Shown: piece by piece, positions 8,235 to 16,638 of the stretch | Numbering within the stretch: position 1 is the stretch's first letter | Layout of the letters: every line of letters starts with the position of its first letter | DNA from: UBA5500 sp023622465 | Lineage (GTDB): Bacteria > Bacillota > UBA994 > UBA5500 | Direction of reading: 5' to 3' | NCBI GenBank assembly: GCA_023622465.1 | Contig: JAMNZE010000146.1 | Span: forward strand, 1-57,011 | Length of the DNA: 57,011 bases | Made by a program: the position numbers and the translations under genes | The notes under the pieces: generated by a model | The model's database searches: none | What the model saw: the letters and a program-made list of their open reading frames with translations, nothing else | Told to the model about the DNA's origin: nothing

Positions 8235-10187
8235 ATGGAAATGTCCCAATACCTGGATATATTTGTCGAGGAGGCTAGGGAGCATATCCAGGCTCTGAAT
8301 GATGGTCTTCTACGTTTGGAGCAAAACCCTACCGATAAAGATGTGGTAAGCGAACTATTCCGTTCGGCCCATACCCTTAAAGGTATGGCAGCCACTATGG
8401 GCTTTGCGAAAACGGCCGAACTGACCCATCGGCTGGAGAGTTCATTAGATTTGGTGCGGCAGGGAGTCTTGAGCCCCAGTAGCAGCTATATCACTGCTGT
8501 GTTACAGGCCGTTGATGCCTTGGAGGGGCTGGTGGAAAGTGCGGCTACCGGGCAAGAGGATACAAGCATTACCATAGACCATTTAATCGCTGCCCTGCCC
8601 ACCAGTGCTGATGTGGCCAAAGTGGAAGAAATGGTGGAGACGGCTGAGCAGGAAGTGGCCAGCACCGCCGCCAGCGAATTAGAAGAGCATGCGTTGGTGG
8701 TTTTGCAGGCCGCCAGGAGGCAGGGCTTACAGGGGTACCGATTGGACGTGAGTCTGGCACCCGATGCGTTGCTCAAATCGGCGCGGGCCTATATGGTCTT
8801 TCAACGATTGGAGCAGCATGGGGAAATTATCCAGTCGGAGCCCAGTGTCTCCGACTTGGAGGCAGAACGTTTTGAGGATCGCTTCACCGTTTGGCTGGTC
8901 TCATCGGCTCCCAGTTCCCTTCTACAAGAAGAAATCGAGAATATTGCCGACGTCCGTTCGGTGGTGGTGACCCCCCTCGACCAGCGGGCCGATTCAGCCT
9001 CATCTTCCGATGCCAGTGCCGATATGACCCCCCGCTTGCGTATGGGAAAAAGTGTGCGTGTAGATATCGCCCGTTTGGATCGGCTGATGAATTTGGTCAG
9101 TGAACTGGTGATCACGCGCACCCGCCTGACCCAGCTCAGCAGAGATTTGGATAATCATGCTTTAGCCGAGACGACGGCCACCTTAAATAGAATCCTCTTA
9201 GAACTGCAAGATGAGGTAATGCAGGTACGGATGGTAGCTGTCGAACAGATCTTTAACCGCTTTCCTCGCATGGTCCGTGATTTAAGTCAGCAATTGGGGA
9301 AGGACGTGGACTTTGAAATTACCGGTCAGGAGACCGAATTGGACCGCACTATCGTGGACGAGATCGGTGATCCCTTGGTGCATCTTCTACGTAATGCCAT
9401 TGATCACGGTATAGAGCCGGCAGCTGAAAGGGCAAAGCTGGGGAAGCCGGCGAAAGCAAAACTGCGTTTATCCGCCTATCATCGGGGAGACTCGGTCTTT
9501 ATCGAGGTACAAGATGATGGTCGCGGCATTGATGTGGCCCAGATTAAGCAAAAGGCGGTGGAGCGCGGACTGATTGGTGCTGATGAGGCCAACTCTTTAG
9601 ACGATGAAGCGGCTCTGAAACTCATCTTTCAGCCCGGATTTAGTACGGCTAAACAAGTTACCGATGTTTCGGGGCGCGGGGTTGGGCTGGATGTGGTCGC
9701 TAGTAAAATTGCCAGTTTAGGTGGTCGTACTTCTGTCCACAGCGAGCTGGGTCAAGGTAGTGTGTTTACTATTGTCTTGCCTCTCACCTTAGCCATCATG
9801 GCTACCTTACAAGTAAAAGTAGGCCCAGAACGTTATGCCATCCCGTTAAGTGTGGTGGATCAAACAGCCCTCCTAAAGCGGTCCGAGTTGGATGTAATAG
9901 AACATCGTTTAGCCATGTCCTACCGGGGGCAAACAATTCCAGTTGTCGACCTACGTGAGGCCTTGGCTGTTCCCCACACCAGTGCCCAGGCAGAGGATGT
10001 TTATGTGGTGGTCGTTTATCGCGGTAGGAAACTCTTAGGCCTAATGGTAGATGAGTTGCTAGGACAAGAGGAAGTAGTTGTCAAACCGCTAGGCCGTTTT
10101 GTGGATAGAAGCCCAGGGATTAGTGGAGCTACCATTTTGGGTGACGGCACCATTGCCCTGATCTTGGATGTCACGTCGATAGTGTGA
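8235..10187 (+). CDS. cheA: Chemotaxis histidine kinase CheA
   Basis: CheA is the autokinase that passes phosphate from chemoreceptors to CheY and CheB. All five domains are visible in 650 residues: P1 with the phosphorylated H46 in SAHTLKG; a P2-like segment (about 150-245); P3 dimerisation (about 275-340); P4 with the N box HLLRNAIDHGIE, G1 DDGRGID and G2 GRGVGLDVV; and the P5 CheW-like domain. The ATG follows a purine-rich GGAAGGGA site. It sits between cheB and cheW, as expected for the core signalling complex. Confidence 0.97.
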   Translation: MEMSQYLDIFVEEAREHIQALNDGLLRLEQNPTDKDVVSELFRSAHTLKGMAATMGFAKTAELTHRLESSLDLVRQGVLSPSSSYITAVLQAVDALEGLVESAATGQEDTSITIDHLIAALPTSADVAKVEEMVETAEQEVASTAASELEEHALVVLQAARRQGLQGYRLDVSLAPDALLKSARAYMVFQRLEQHGEIIQSEPSVSDLEAERFEDRFTVWLVSSAPSSLLQEEIENIADVRSVVVTPLDQRADSASSSDASADMTPRLRMGKSVRVDIARLDRLMNLVSELVITRTRLTQLSRDLDNHALAETTATLNRILLELQDEVMQVRMVAVEQIFNRFPRMVRDLSQQLGKDVDFEITGQETELDRTIVDEIGDPLVHLLRNAIDHGIEPAAERAKLGKPAKAKLRLSAYHRGDSVFIEVQDDGRGIDVAQIKQKAVERGLIGADEANSLDDEAALKLIFQPGFSTAKQVTDVSGRGVGLDVVASKIASLGGRTSVHSELGQGSVFTIVLPLTLAIMATLQVKVGPERYAIPLSVVDQTALLKRSELDVIEHRLAMSYRGQTIPVVDLREALAVPHTSAQAEDVYVVVVYRGRKLLGLMVDELLGQEEVVVKPLGRFVDRSPGISGATILGDGTIALILDVTSIV

Positions 10188-10200
10188 GGAGGTAGTTAGG

Positions 10201-10647
10201 ATGAGCACGGCAGCTCATTTGGAAGAAGAACGTTTTGTTGTCTTTCGTCTAGCAGGGGAAGACTTCGCCATTCCCATTGACGGGGTACATTCGGTGGAGA
10301 GGATGATGCCCATTACGCGCGTGCCCAAAGCACCTACCTTTGTGGAGGGGGTAATCAATCTGCGGGGAGAGGTGGTCCCTGTCATTGACTTGCGGCGGCG
10401 GTTAGATTTGCCACCGGCTACAGAGGATGTGGATGCCCACATAGTGGTGGTTCTTGCCGGTGAGCAGTTGGTAGGTCTAATAGTAGATGAGATAAGCCAC
10501 GTCTTGAGTTTGCCTGCCACCGCCATTCAGCCGGCTGACCAGGTCATCGGTGAAGCCAATCGGAACTTTCTCCAAGGTGTGGGGCAGGGGGAGCAGGGGT
10601 TGATCATTATTCTTGACCTGGAACGCGTGGTGGATCCGGAGAGGTAG
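10201..10647 (+). CDS. cheW: Chemotaxis coupling protein CheW
   Basis: CheW links chemoreceptor tips to the CheA kinase. The 148-residue product is a single CheW/SH3-like domain of normal length. It contains the family stretches FAIPIDGVHSVE, GVINLRGEVVPVIDLRRRL and VGLIVDEISHVL. The start is ATG with GAGGAGGTAG upstream, 13 bp after cheA. cheC follows after 4 bp. Confidence 0.96.
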   Translation: MSTAAHLEEERFVVFRLAGEDFAIPIDGVHSVERMMPITRVPKAPTFVEGVINLRGEVVPVIDLRRRLDLPPATEDVDAHIVVVLAGEQLVGLIVDEISHVLSLPATAIQPADQVIGEANRNFLQGVGQGEQGLIIILDLERVVDPER

Positions 10648-10651
10648 TCCT

Positions 10652-11254
10652 ATGTTTTCACCTTTGCAGATTGACGTGTTGCGGGAAGTTAGTAACATAG
10701 GCTGTGGTAACGCGGCCACCGCCTTGTCCAACATGCTTAATAAACGGATCGATATGGAGATTCCCAGCGTCAATGTCTTGCCCTTGGCCCAGGTGCCTGA
10801 ATTATTAGGCGGGGCCGAGCTGCTGGTTACTGGGGTTTTCTTTCAAGCTTTAGGTGGTTTGCCCTGTTCCATCCTTTGGTTATTGGAGCAAGAATCGGTA
10901 GGAAAGCTACTAAGTTTGCTTTTCGGTATGGATATCCAAAGTACACCACCCTATTCCTCCATGGAACAGTCGGCTTTGATGGAAGTTGGTAACATCCTCA
11001 GCAGTTCTTACCTAGGTGCTCTCAGCAGCTTTACCGACTTAAATTTTCAACTATCGGTGCCGGCTTTAGCTACCGACATGGCTGGTGCGGTTCTTGATAT
11101 AGCCCTCATGCAACTAGGCAGCTACTCGGATCACGCTTTAGTCATTAAGAATAGTCTGCGTGTAGGCGACGAATCGGTGGAGGCTAACTTTCTCCTTATA
11201 CCCGATCTGGAACTCGTAGAGAAAATATTTACAAGCCTCGGAGTAAGTGAATGA
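10652..11254 (+). CDS. cheC: CheY-P phosphatase CheC
   Basis: CheC dephosphorylates CheY-P and, bound to CheD, takes part in the adaptation system found in Bacillus and most motile Clostridia. The 200-residue product carries the two active-site D/E-x3-N motifs expected of CheC: EVSNIGCGNAATAL near the N terminus and EVGNILSSSYLGAL in the middle. Having both motifs separates it from CheX-like proteins. I chose the ATG at 10652, five bases past the cheW stop and preceded by GGAGAGG. The stop overlaps the cheD start. Confidence 0.94.
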   Translation: MFSPLQIDVLREVSNIGCGNAATALSNMLNKRIDMEIPSVNVLPLAQVPELLGGAELLVTGVFFQALGGLPCSILWLLEQESVGKLLSLLFGMDIQSTPPYSSMEQSALMEVGNILSSSYLGALSSFTDLNFQLSVPALATDMAGAVLDIALMQLGSYSDHALVIKNSLRVGDESVEANFLLIPDLELVEKIFTSLGVSE

Positions 11255-11739
11255 GGAGGCGAGTATTGCAGGTAGGCATGGCCCAGTATGCGGTGGGACA
11301 GGCCGACGATGTGCTAAGAACATTAGGGCTGGGTTCCTGTGTGGGTATATGTTTACATGATCCCGCCCTCCACCTAGGGGGGCTTGTCCATATCATGTTG
11401 CCGGAAATGGCCCTGTATCAGGACAAAAGCACGGAAGCCAAGTATGCGGATACGGGGGTGCGTTTATTGGTAAGAGAACTGCAGCGAAAAGGGGCGGTCC
11501 CTAGTCGCCTAGTGGCCAAGTTGGCCGGCGGGGCCCAGATGTTCACCTTTTCTGGGCAAAGTGAGATTATGCGTATAGGGGAGAGAAATGTGGCGGCTAC
11601 CCACAAAGCGCTGCGGGAATTACAAATACCCGTTGTGGCCGAACATACGGGCGGAAACTTCGGGCGCACCATCGAGTTTTTCTGCAGCAGCGGCATCTTA
11701 GAGGTACGCACTATTGGGCACGGGACCTTCACTATTTAG
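11251..11739 (+). CDS. cheD: Chemoreceptor glutamine deamidase CheD
   Basis: CheD deamidates receptor glutamines and exchanges between receptors and CheC. The catalytic cysteine lies in GLGSCVGI and the histidine in GLVHIMLP. The ATG at 11251 overlaps the cheC stop (ATGA) and gives 162 residues. A TTG at 11266 has a better placed AGGAGG six bases upstream and would give 157 residues beginning MQVGMAQYAVG, which fits the usual CheD N terminus better. The sequence alone does not settle which start is used. The final gene of the che block is followed closely by sigD. Confidence 0.93.
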   Translation: MRRRVLQVGMAQYAVGQADDVLRTLGLGSCVGICLHDPALHLGGLVHIMLPEMALYQDKSTEAKYADTGVRLLVRELQRKGAVPSRLVAKLAGGAQMFTFSGQSEIMRIGERNVAATHKALRELQIPVVAEHTGGNFGRTIEFFCSSGILEVRTIGHGTFTI

Positions 11740-11750
11740 GGGGTGTAAGT

Positions 11751-12494
11751 GTGGCAGGCTCGGCAGCCGAATCGCTATGGCAGGCTTATAAGCGGGCTGA
11801 TGGGGCCGCTAGGCTTGCACTTATTGAACACTATCTACCATTGGTTAAGCGGATATGTGGGCGGATGAGTTTAAACTTACCGAGCTATGTGGATCCGGGC
11901 GACCTAGAGAGCGCTGGGGTGCTGGGGCTAATGGATGCCATTAATAACTACTGTCCTGACCGGGGGGTAAAGTTTGAGACCTATGCGGCGATGCGTATTA
12001 AAGGAGCAATTATTGATAGTTTGCGCCAAATAGACTTTGTACCTAGGACAGTTCGCCAAAGGGCCAAGCAATTGCAGCAAGCCATGCAAGATCTACAGAC
12101 TAAATTGGGGAGAAGTGCTGAGGACGCCGAGTTGGCGGCTGAACTTGGCATTAGTGTGGACGAGCTACGTAAGTGGTTCTTAGATGTGCAGGCAATTACT
12201 GTTTTGTCTCTTAATGCACCTTTAGACGCGGAAGAGGAAGGAGACGAATTATTGAGTCTTTTGGTAGCTGCCCCCAACAGCGATCCGGTCAACCATGTGC
12301 TGGAGGAAGAACAGGTTGAGGAGTTGGCGGCGGCTATCGCTAGTCTGAGCGAGCGGGAACAGTTGTTACTGAGCTTATATTATAACGAGGGGCTGACTCT
12401 TAAAGAAATAGGACAGGTATTGGGAATTAGTGAATCCCGAGTAAGTCAGATTCATACAGCCCTCGTATTGAAATTGCGGGCTAAACTGACGTGA
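11751..12494 (+). CDS. sigD: Flagellar/motility sigma factor SigD (FliA/WhiG family, sigma-28)
   Basis: This sigma factor directs late flagellar and chemotaxis transcription. The 247-residue product has region 2 (DPGDLESAGVLGLMDAI, then a promoter-melting segment), region 3, and a region 4 helix-turn-helix (LKEIGQVLGISESRVSQIH) typical of FliA/SigD. The start is GTG with AGGGGGTG upstream, 11 bp after cheD. Its position as the distal regulatory gene of the fla/che operon is the same as in Bacillus subtilis. No anti-sigma factor FlgM gene is present in the window. Confidence 0.95.
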   Translation: MAGSAAESLWQAYKRADGAARLALIEHYLPLVKRICGRMSLNLPSYVDPGDLESAGVLGLMDAINNYCPDRGVKFETYAAMRIKGAIIDSLRQIDFVPRTVRQRAKQLQQAMQDLQTKLGRSAEDAELAAELGISVDELRKWFLDVQAITVLSLNAPLDAEEEGDELLSLLVAAPNSDPVNHVLEEEQVEELAAAIASLSEREQLLLSLYYNEGLTLKEIGQVLGISESRVSQIHTALVLKLRAKLT

Positions 12495-12507
12495 GGGGGG
12501 CGTGCAT

Positions 12508-14124
12508 ATGGCGGCTGAAGTGCAAAAAGAATTTCAAGGCCGTGGATTTCGGGTACTAGTTGATAAGCAACAAGTTAAGATGATAGTTGAGCCGGTGATC
12601 GATACGGTTAGCCCAGTTACTGTAGGAGAGGTTAAAGCCTTCTTTGCTCAGCAAGGTTGGCCTTGGTTAGCGGAAGAACAAATTAAGGCCGCATTAGCTA
12701 AGAGTGATGGGCAGCCGCAGGTAATAATCGATAATTTGGCGGAGATTCGGACCGATGCTCAGCTGCATGTTCGTGTCAGTGAAGATCATATGCGGGCTGT
12801 GGCGCGTGTAAGCCCAGCCATTTGGGGAGCCCCCTTAACTAAGGCAGATGTCTTGCGTCAGTTGGCCCAGTTAGGTGTTTGCTACGGAATACAAAATGAG
12901 GTCATAGAGGAGATGGTGGCCAACCAAACTCTGGACCGAGAGTGGACGATAGCCTTGGGACGCCCCGCGGAGAAAGGAACTAATGCCCGTTTAGAATATC
13001 AGCCAGTGCTGCTACGGAGCGGTGGTCGCCCCACCTTCTTGCCCGATGGCCGTGTGGATTTCAGAGAGTTAAATAATATTATTGTTGTAACCAAGGGGCA
13101 GGTGTTAGCTACCCGCATTCCTCCCACTCCCGGGACACCGGGGCGGAATATTTATGGAGTAGAGTTGCCGGCGGTAGCAGGGAAGGATTTAATTTGGCCC
13201 ATGGGTAAGGGAGTCGCTGTGGAAAATGATCGGCTGGTGGCTACCGAAGACGGTCAGGTGGTGCTTAAATCGGGCCGAATTAATGTGCTGCCGGTCTATG
13301 AGATCTCGGGGGATGTGGATTATTCGGTAGGCAATATCCGTTTCAATGGTAACGTACATATTCGTGGCTCAGTTAAACCGGGCTTTACTATACAGGCGGA
13401 AGGCGATGTAAAAATCGCCGGTGGGGTTGATTGCGCCACCATTATTTGTGGCGGAACACTCACCGTAGGCGGCGGCATTCAGGGGCAAAACCGGGGAGAG
13501 ATAAACGTAGAAGGAGATGTGTATTGCCGCTTTATTGAGAACTGTAAAGTAACGGCCGGTGGCACCATTGAGGTGGGTGAAGACATAATGCATAGCCAAG
13601 TCTACGCGGGCCGTTCGATAAAGGTAGGTGGTAGAAAGGGCCTGATTGTAGGTGGCGTGATACGAGCAACCGATAGCATTGAATGTAAGGTTTTAGGTGC
13701 TTCCTTAGGTACTCCTACTCTTCTGGAAGTTGGTATCAACCCGGCCCTATTTGAACAATATGGGCAGCTGGTAGCGGCCGCTAGTCGAATAGAAGATGAG
13801 TTAAACCGACTGAAGCAGGGGATCAATCGCCTAGAGCAGCTTAAGTCCACCGTTGGTTCTTTGCCCCCCAGTCGACAGGAGTTACTTAACCAGCTGCAGC
13901 GGGCTTATAATCAGCGTTCCCATGAACTGAGCAATATCACCTGGCAATTATCCCAGCAAGAGCAGGCAATGGCCGCCATCAAGAATGCCCAAATTAAAGT
14001 GAGCGAAAAAGTCTATTCCGGTGTCAAGGTTACTATCGGTAAGGCGGTCTACTATACCCGTGAAGAAAAGGCGGGCGGGACTTTTAAACTACTGGAAGGC
14101 GATGTGGTCTTTAGCACCTTATAG
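12508..14124 (+). CDS. DUF342 (FapA) family protein
   Basis: A 538-residue protein of the FapA/DUF342 family. The N-terminal half resembles the DUF342 N region (EYQPVLLRSGGRPTFLPDGRVDF, ATRIPPTPGTPGRN). The middle (about residues 265-410) consists of short valine/glycine-rich beta-helix turns. It ends in a helical segment and a short beta tail. The function of the family is not well established, but members often sit in motility operons of Clostridia. The ATG at 12508 is chosen over a GTG at 12502, because the GAGGGGGG site is 7 bp from the ATG but touches the GTG. Confidence 0.85.
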   Translation: MAAEVQKEFQGRGFRVLVDKQQVKMIVEPVIDTVSPVTVGEVKAFFAQQGWPWLAEEQIKAALAKSDGQPQVIIDNLAEIRTDAQLHVRVSEDHMRAVARVSPAIWGAPLTKADVLRQLAQLGVCYGIQNEVIEEMVANQTLDREWTIALGRPAEKGTNARLEYQPVLLRSGGRPTFLPDGRVDFRELNNIIVVTKGQVLATRIPPTPGTPGRNIYGVELPAVAGKDLIWPMGKGVAVENDRLVATEDGQVVLKSGRINVLPVYEISGDVDYSVGNIRFNGNVHIRGSVKPGFTIQAEGDVKIAGGVDCATIICGGTLTVGGGIQGQNRGEINVEGDVYCRFIENCKVTAGGTIEVGEDIMHSQVYAGRSIKVGGRKGLIVGGVIRATDSIECKVLGASLGTPTLLEVGINPALFEQYGQLVAAASRIEDELNRLKQGINRLEQLKSTVGSLPPSRQELLNQLQRAYNQRSHELSNITWQLSQQEQAMAAIKNAQIKVSEKVYSGVKVTIGKAVYYTREEKAGGTFKLLEGDVVFSTL

Positions 14125-14141
14125 ACAAAGGAGGGGTACTT

Positions 14142-14456
14142 TTGTCAATTCGCCCGGTTGATCCCCAACCGGTCTTACATAAGGCCAGTGAATCCCAGCG
14201 GATTGCGGCAGCTACGCGAGGACAGCCTAATCCGGAACAACATCAGTTTCTTCAGGAGCTGCAACAACAGAGTGCGCGTCGGCAACAGATGGTGCAGCAC
14301 ACCGATGATGCGGAGGCAAGCAAGTTACAGGCCGATGATGAGTCTAGACAGCCACGTCAGAGACAAGAAAAACGAAAAAAGCAGAAGCAAAAGCGGCCAA
14401 CGGCCTGGTGGGAGCCGGATAAAAGTCGCGGTACCCGTTTAGACATAAAAGTGTAG
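14142..14456 (+). CDS. Small basic, glutamine-rich protein of unknown function
   Basis: The 104-residue product begins with TTG behind a strong AAAGGAGGGG site. It is low-complexity and hydrophilic: a glutamine-rich helical centre, then a lysine/arginine-rich run (about residues 75-88) and a short tail TAWWEPDKSRGTRLDIKV. There is no signal peptide or membrane segment. It lies 17 bp after the DUF342 gene and 12 bp before the next gene, so it is part of the same operon. I recognise no family. The tail looks like a conserved docking motif, but that is only an impression. Confidence 0.7.
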   Translation: MSIRPVDPQPVLHKASESQRIAAATRGQPNPEQHQFLQELQQQSARRQQMVQHTDDAEASKLQADDESRQPRQRQEKRKKQKQKRPTAWWEPDKSRGTRLDIKV

Positions 14457-14468
14457 GGGTGACAGCAA

Positions 14469-14918
14469 ATGTGGTTATGGGCCTTGGCAGCCGGCCTATT
14501 CGCACTGGCCGCGCTGCTATTTTTCCTGCTTTATCGAAGGGCTAAGTTGGCACTGGAGTATTGGAGTAATCCGGCCAACGCTCTCACCGTTGATGGGGTT
14601 GCCGTGCTCATAGAGGAGTTGGAGTCAGCAGGAGAAATTATCGTGGAACGTTTAGAGGTCAAGCAGCGAGAGGTGGAGCAGTTACTCAAGCTGCTGGACG
14701 CTAAACTGGAATTATTACAGGCAGCCCTGGCTCTAAGAGAGGAACGGCCGGAGGTTAAAGAAGAAGCAGCTCCTGGGGTGCAAGTTTTGGGTGAAAAGCA
14801 ACAGCAGGTTTTACACTGGCATCAACAGGGGTTGACACCGGTGGAAATTGCCCGCCAGACCGATCTTAAAATCGATGAAGTACGTTTGATACTTAGCCTT
14901 TTCGCCAGCGATGGTTAA
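14469..14918 (+). CDS. Membrane-anchored coiled-coil/HTH protein, DUF6115-like, in the position of swrB
   Basis: The 149-residue product has one N-terminal membrane helix (about residues 3-23), a charged coiled-coil region (about 45-90) and a C-terminal helix-turn-helix-like stretch, HQQGLTPVEIARQTDLKIDEV. This architecture, and the place directly between the sigD block and rpsB, is that of Bacillus subtilis SwrB (YlxL), which promotes flagellar basal body assembly. Sequence similarity to SwrB itself is not obvious to me, so the functional link is by position and architecture. It is the last gene of the fla/che operon. Confidence 0.72.
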   Translation: MWLWALAAGLFALAALLFFLLYRRAKLALEYWSNPANALTVDGVAVLIEELESAGEIIVERLEVKQREVEQLLKLLDAKLELLQAALALREERPEVKEEAAPGVQVLGEKQQQVLHWHQQGLTPVEIARQTDLKIDEVRLILSLFASDG

Positions 14919-14932
14919 TAATTAGTGAAGCC

Positions 14933-14962
14933 TTGCTAGTAGGGACTTGCTTGTGGTATACT
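14933..14962 (+). promoter_or_regulatory. Probable sigma-A promoter of rpsB-tsf
   Basis: TTGCTA (14933-14938) and TATACT (14957-14962) are separated by 18 bp, with a TGG just before the -10 box (extended -10). Transcription would start near 14969, giving a leader of about 115 nt before rpsB. Confidence 0.6.
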
Positions 14963-14991
14963 ACCAAATAGTGCTTAACACACACGCTTTG

Positions 14992-15056
14992 GGACCGTAG
15001 GGGCGGTGCTTGCCGGGAGCGGCAGGTCCTCCTGTGGGATGAAAAAAGCGGAGGCC
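14992..15056 (+). promoter_or_regulatory. Structured 5' leader of rpsB, candidate S2 autoregulatory element
   Basis: The rpsB leader contains a stable hairpin with a 7-bp stem at 15009-15015 and 15020-15026 and a GGAG loop, followed by pyrimidine- and purine-rich segments. Ribosomal protein operons often bind their own product in such leaders. That this one binds S2 is inference from position. Confidence 0.35.
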
Positions 15057-15085
15057 ATTAACCAAAGAGAGGAGGTGACACAGCC

Positions 15086-15784
15086 ATGGCAATCGTTTCC
15101 ATGAAGCAATTACTAGAGGCTGGTGTCCATTTTGGTCATCAAACAAGGCGTTGGAATCCAAAAATGGCGCCTTACATCTTTACCGAGCGCAACGGTATCT
15201 ATATCATCGATTTGCAAAAAACGGTGCGCAAAATTGACGAGGCCTATAATTTCGTGAAAGAGTTGGTTGCTTCCGGGAAATCCATCCTTTTCGTTGGCAC
15301 CAAGAAGCAAGCCCAAGAGGCGGTGCAAGAAGAGGCTGAACGCTGCGGTATGTTCTATGTTAATCAGCGTTGGCTTGGTGGTACATTGACCAACTTCCAG
15401 ACCATCCAGCGCCGTATTGCCCGTCTTCACGAATTAAACCGCATGGAAGAGGAAGGCATGTTTGAAGTGTTGCCCAAGAAGGAAGTTATCGCCCTCCGCA
15501 ATGAAATGGCTAGGTTGAACAAGTTCCTGGGCGGCATCAAGGATATGCGTGACCTTCCTGGCGCTTTATTCATTATTGATCCTCGCAAGGAGCGCATTGC
15601 TGTTGCAGAAGCTCGCAAATTGGGCATACCAATTATAGCCATCGTCGACACCAACTGTGATCCCGATGAAGTCGATGTGATCATCCCCGGTAACGATGAT
15701 GCTATTCGTGCCATTAGACTGCTTAGCTCCACAATCGCCGATGCGGTAATTGAGGGTAAGCAGGGTGAGCAAATGGCAGAATAA
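15086..15784 (+). CDS. rpsB: 30S ribosomal protein S2
   Basis: S2 is a late-assembling small-subunit protein that helps bind S1 or stabilise mRNA docking. The 232-residue product begins with the canonical MKQLLEAGVHFGHQTRRWNPKM stretch after a short leader peptide and has the usual family length. The ATG is preceded by GAGGAGGTGACA. It is separated from the motility operon by its own promoter and leader. A terminator-like structure stands between it and tsf, so tsf may be expressed at a different level. Confidence 0.98.
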   Translation: MAIVSMKQLLEAGVHFGHQTRRWNPKMAPYIFTERNGIYIIDLQKTVRKIDEAYNFVKELVASGKSILFVGTKKQAQEAVQEEAERCGMFYVNQRWLGGTLTNFQTIQRRIARLHELNRMEEEGMFEVLPKKEVIALRNEMARLNKFLGGIKDMRDLPGALFIIDPRKERIAVAEARKLGIPIIAIVDTNCDPDEVDVIIPGNDDAIRAIRLLSSTIADAVIEGKQGEQMAE

Positions 15785-15793
15785 AGATGATAG

Positions 15794-15841
15794 AAGGGTA
15801 AGGGTGAAAGGGTAATTGCCCTTGCATACTTACCCTTTTTT
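15794..15841 (+). terminator. Nested hairpin with T tract between rpsB and tsf
   Basis: A 9-bp outer stem (15794-15802 with 15829-15837) encloses a smaller AAGGG/CCCTT hairpin and is followed by a T6 run. It looks like an intrinsic terminator or attenuator that would lower tsf relative to rpsB. Confidence 0.7.
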
Positions 15842-15881
15842 ACCCCATCTTAGTACATAATAGTTTACGAGGAGGGAAATC

Positions 15882-16532
15882 ATGGCTGAGATCACCGCAG
15901 CTTTAGTTAAAGAGTTACGTGAGCGTACTGGTGCAGGTATGATGGATTGTAAACGGGCTCTGGTTGAAAAGAATGGTGACATTGAAGCTGCTATCGAGTA
16001 TTTGCGCGAAAAGGGCCTAGCTGCCGCAGCTAAGAAAGCAGGCCGTATCGCATCGGAAGGTTTAGTCGATGCCTATATCCATGCCGGCGGTAAGTTGGGC
16101 GTACTCATCGAAGTCAACTGCGAAACCGACTTTGTTGCAAAGACCGATGAGTTCAAGGAATTGGTGCGCGATCTGGCGATGCATATTGCTGCTCAAAGTC
16201 CTACTTACATTTCACCAGATCAAATTCCCGCAGAAGTCGTAGAAAAAGAACGGGAAATCCTGCGGGCCCAGGCATTAAATGAAGGTAAGCCAGAAAAGAT
16301 TGTGGACAAAATGGTAGAAGGCCGCATTCAGAAGTTTTTTGCCGAGGTATGTCTCCTCAACCAACCCTTTGTCCGTGACCCGGACATGACTGTTGGCGAA
16401 TTGATTACCAGCAAGATCGCTTCCATCGGTGAAAATATTAATGTGCGTCGCTTTGAACGTTTCGTTTTAGGGGAAGGTTTAGAAAAGCGCGTGCATGATA
16501 TTGCTGCCGAAGTGGCTGCCTTACAAAAATAG
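15882..16532 (+). CDS. tsf: Elongation factor Ts
   Basis: EF-Ts recycles EF-Tu by nucleotide exchange. The product has the N-terminal UBA-like domain with the signature VKELRERTGAGMMDCKRAL and the core motif GVLIEVNCETDFVAKTDEF. At 216 residues it is a short form, as in many Clostridia, compared with about 280-290 in enterobacteria, because part of the core/coiled-coil region is reduced. The ATG follows GAGGAGGGA. A strong terminator follows the gene. Confidence 0.98.
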   Translation: MAEITAALVKELRERTGAGMMDCKRALVEKNGDIEAAIEYLREKGLAAAAKKAGRIASEGLVDAYIHAGGKLGVLIEVNCETDFVAKTDEFKELVRDLAMHIAAQSPTYISPDQIPAEVVEKEREILRAQALNEGKPEKIVDKMVEGRIQKFFAEVCLLNQPFVRDPDMTVGELITSKIASIGENINVRRFERFVLGEGLEKRVHDIAAEVAALQK

Positions 16533-16539
16533 GTTATGC

Positions 16540-16570
16540 AAAAAAGGAGCACTACGGTGTTCCTTTTTTT
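16540..16570 (+). terminator. Intrinsic terminator after tsf
   Basis: AAAAAGGAGCAC pairs with GTGTTCCTTTTT (one G-T pair) around a TACG tetraloop and runs into T7. Confidence 0.88.
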
Positions 16571-16638
16571 ACGAAACTTACTAGGCCGAACAGGAATTAC
16601 ACTATTTGCAGGCGAAATAGTAGGACGGAGGTATTGCT

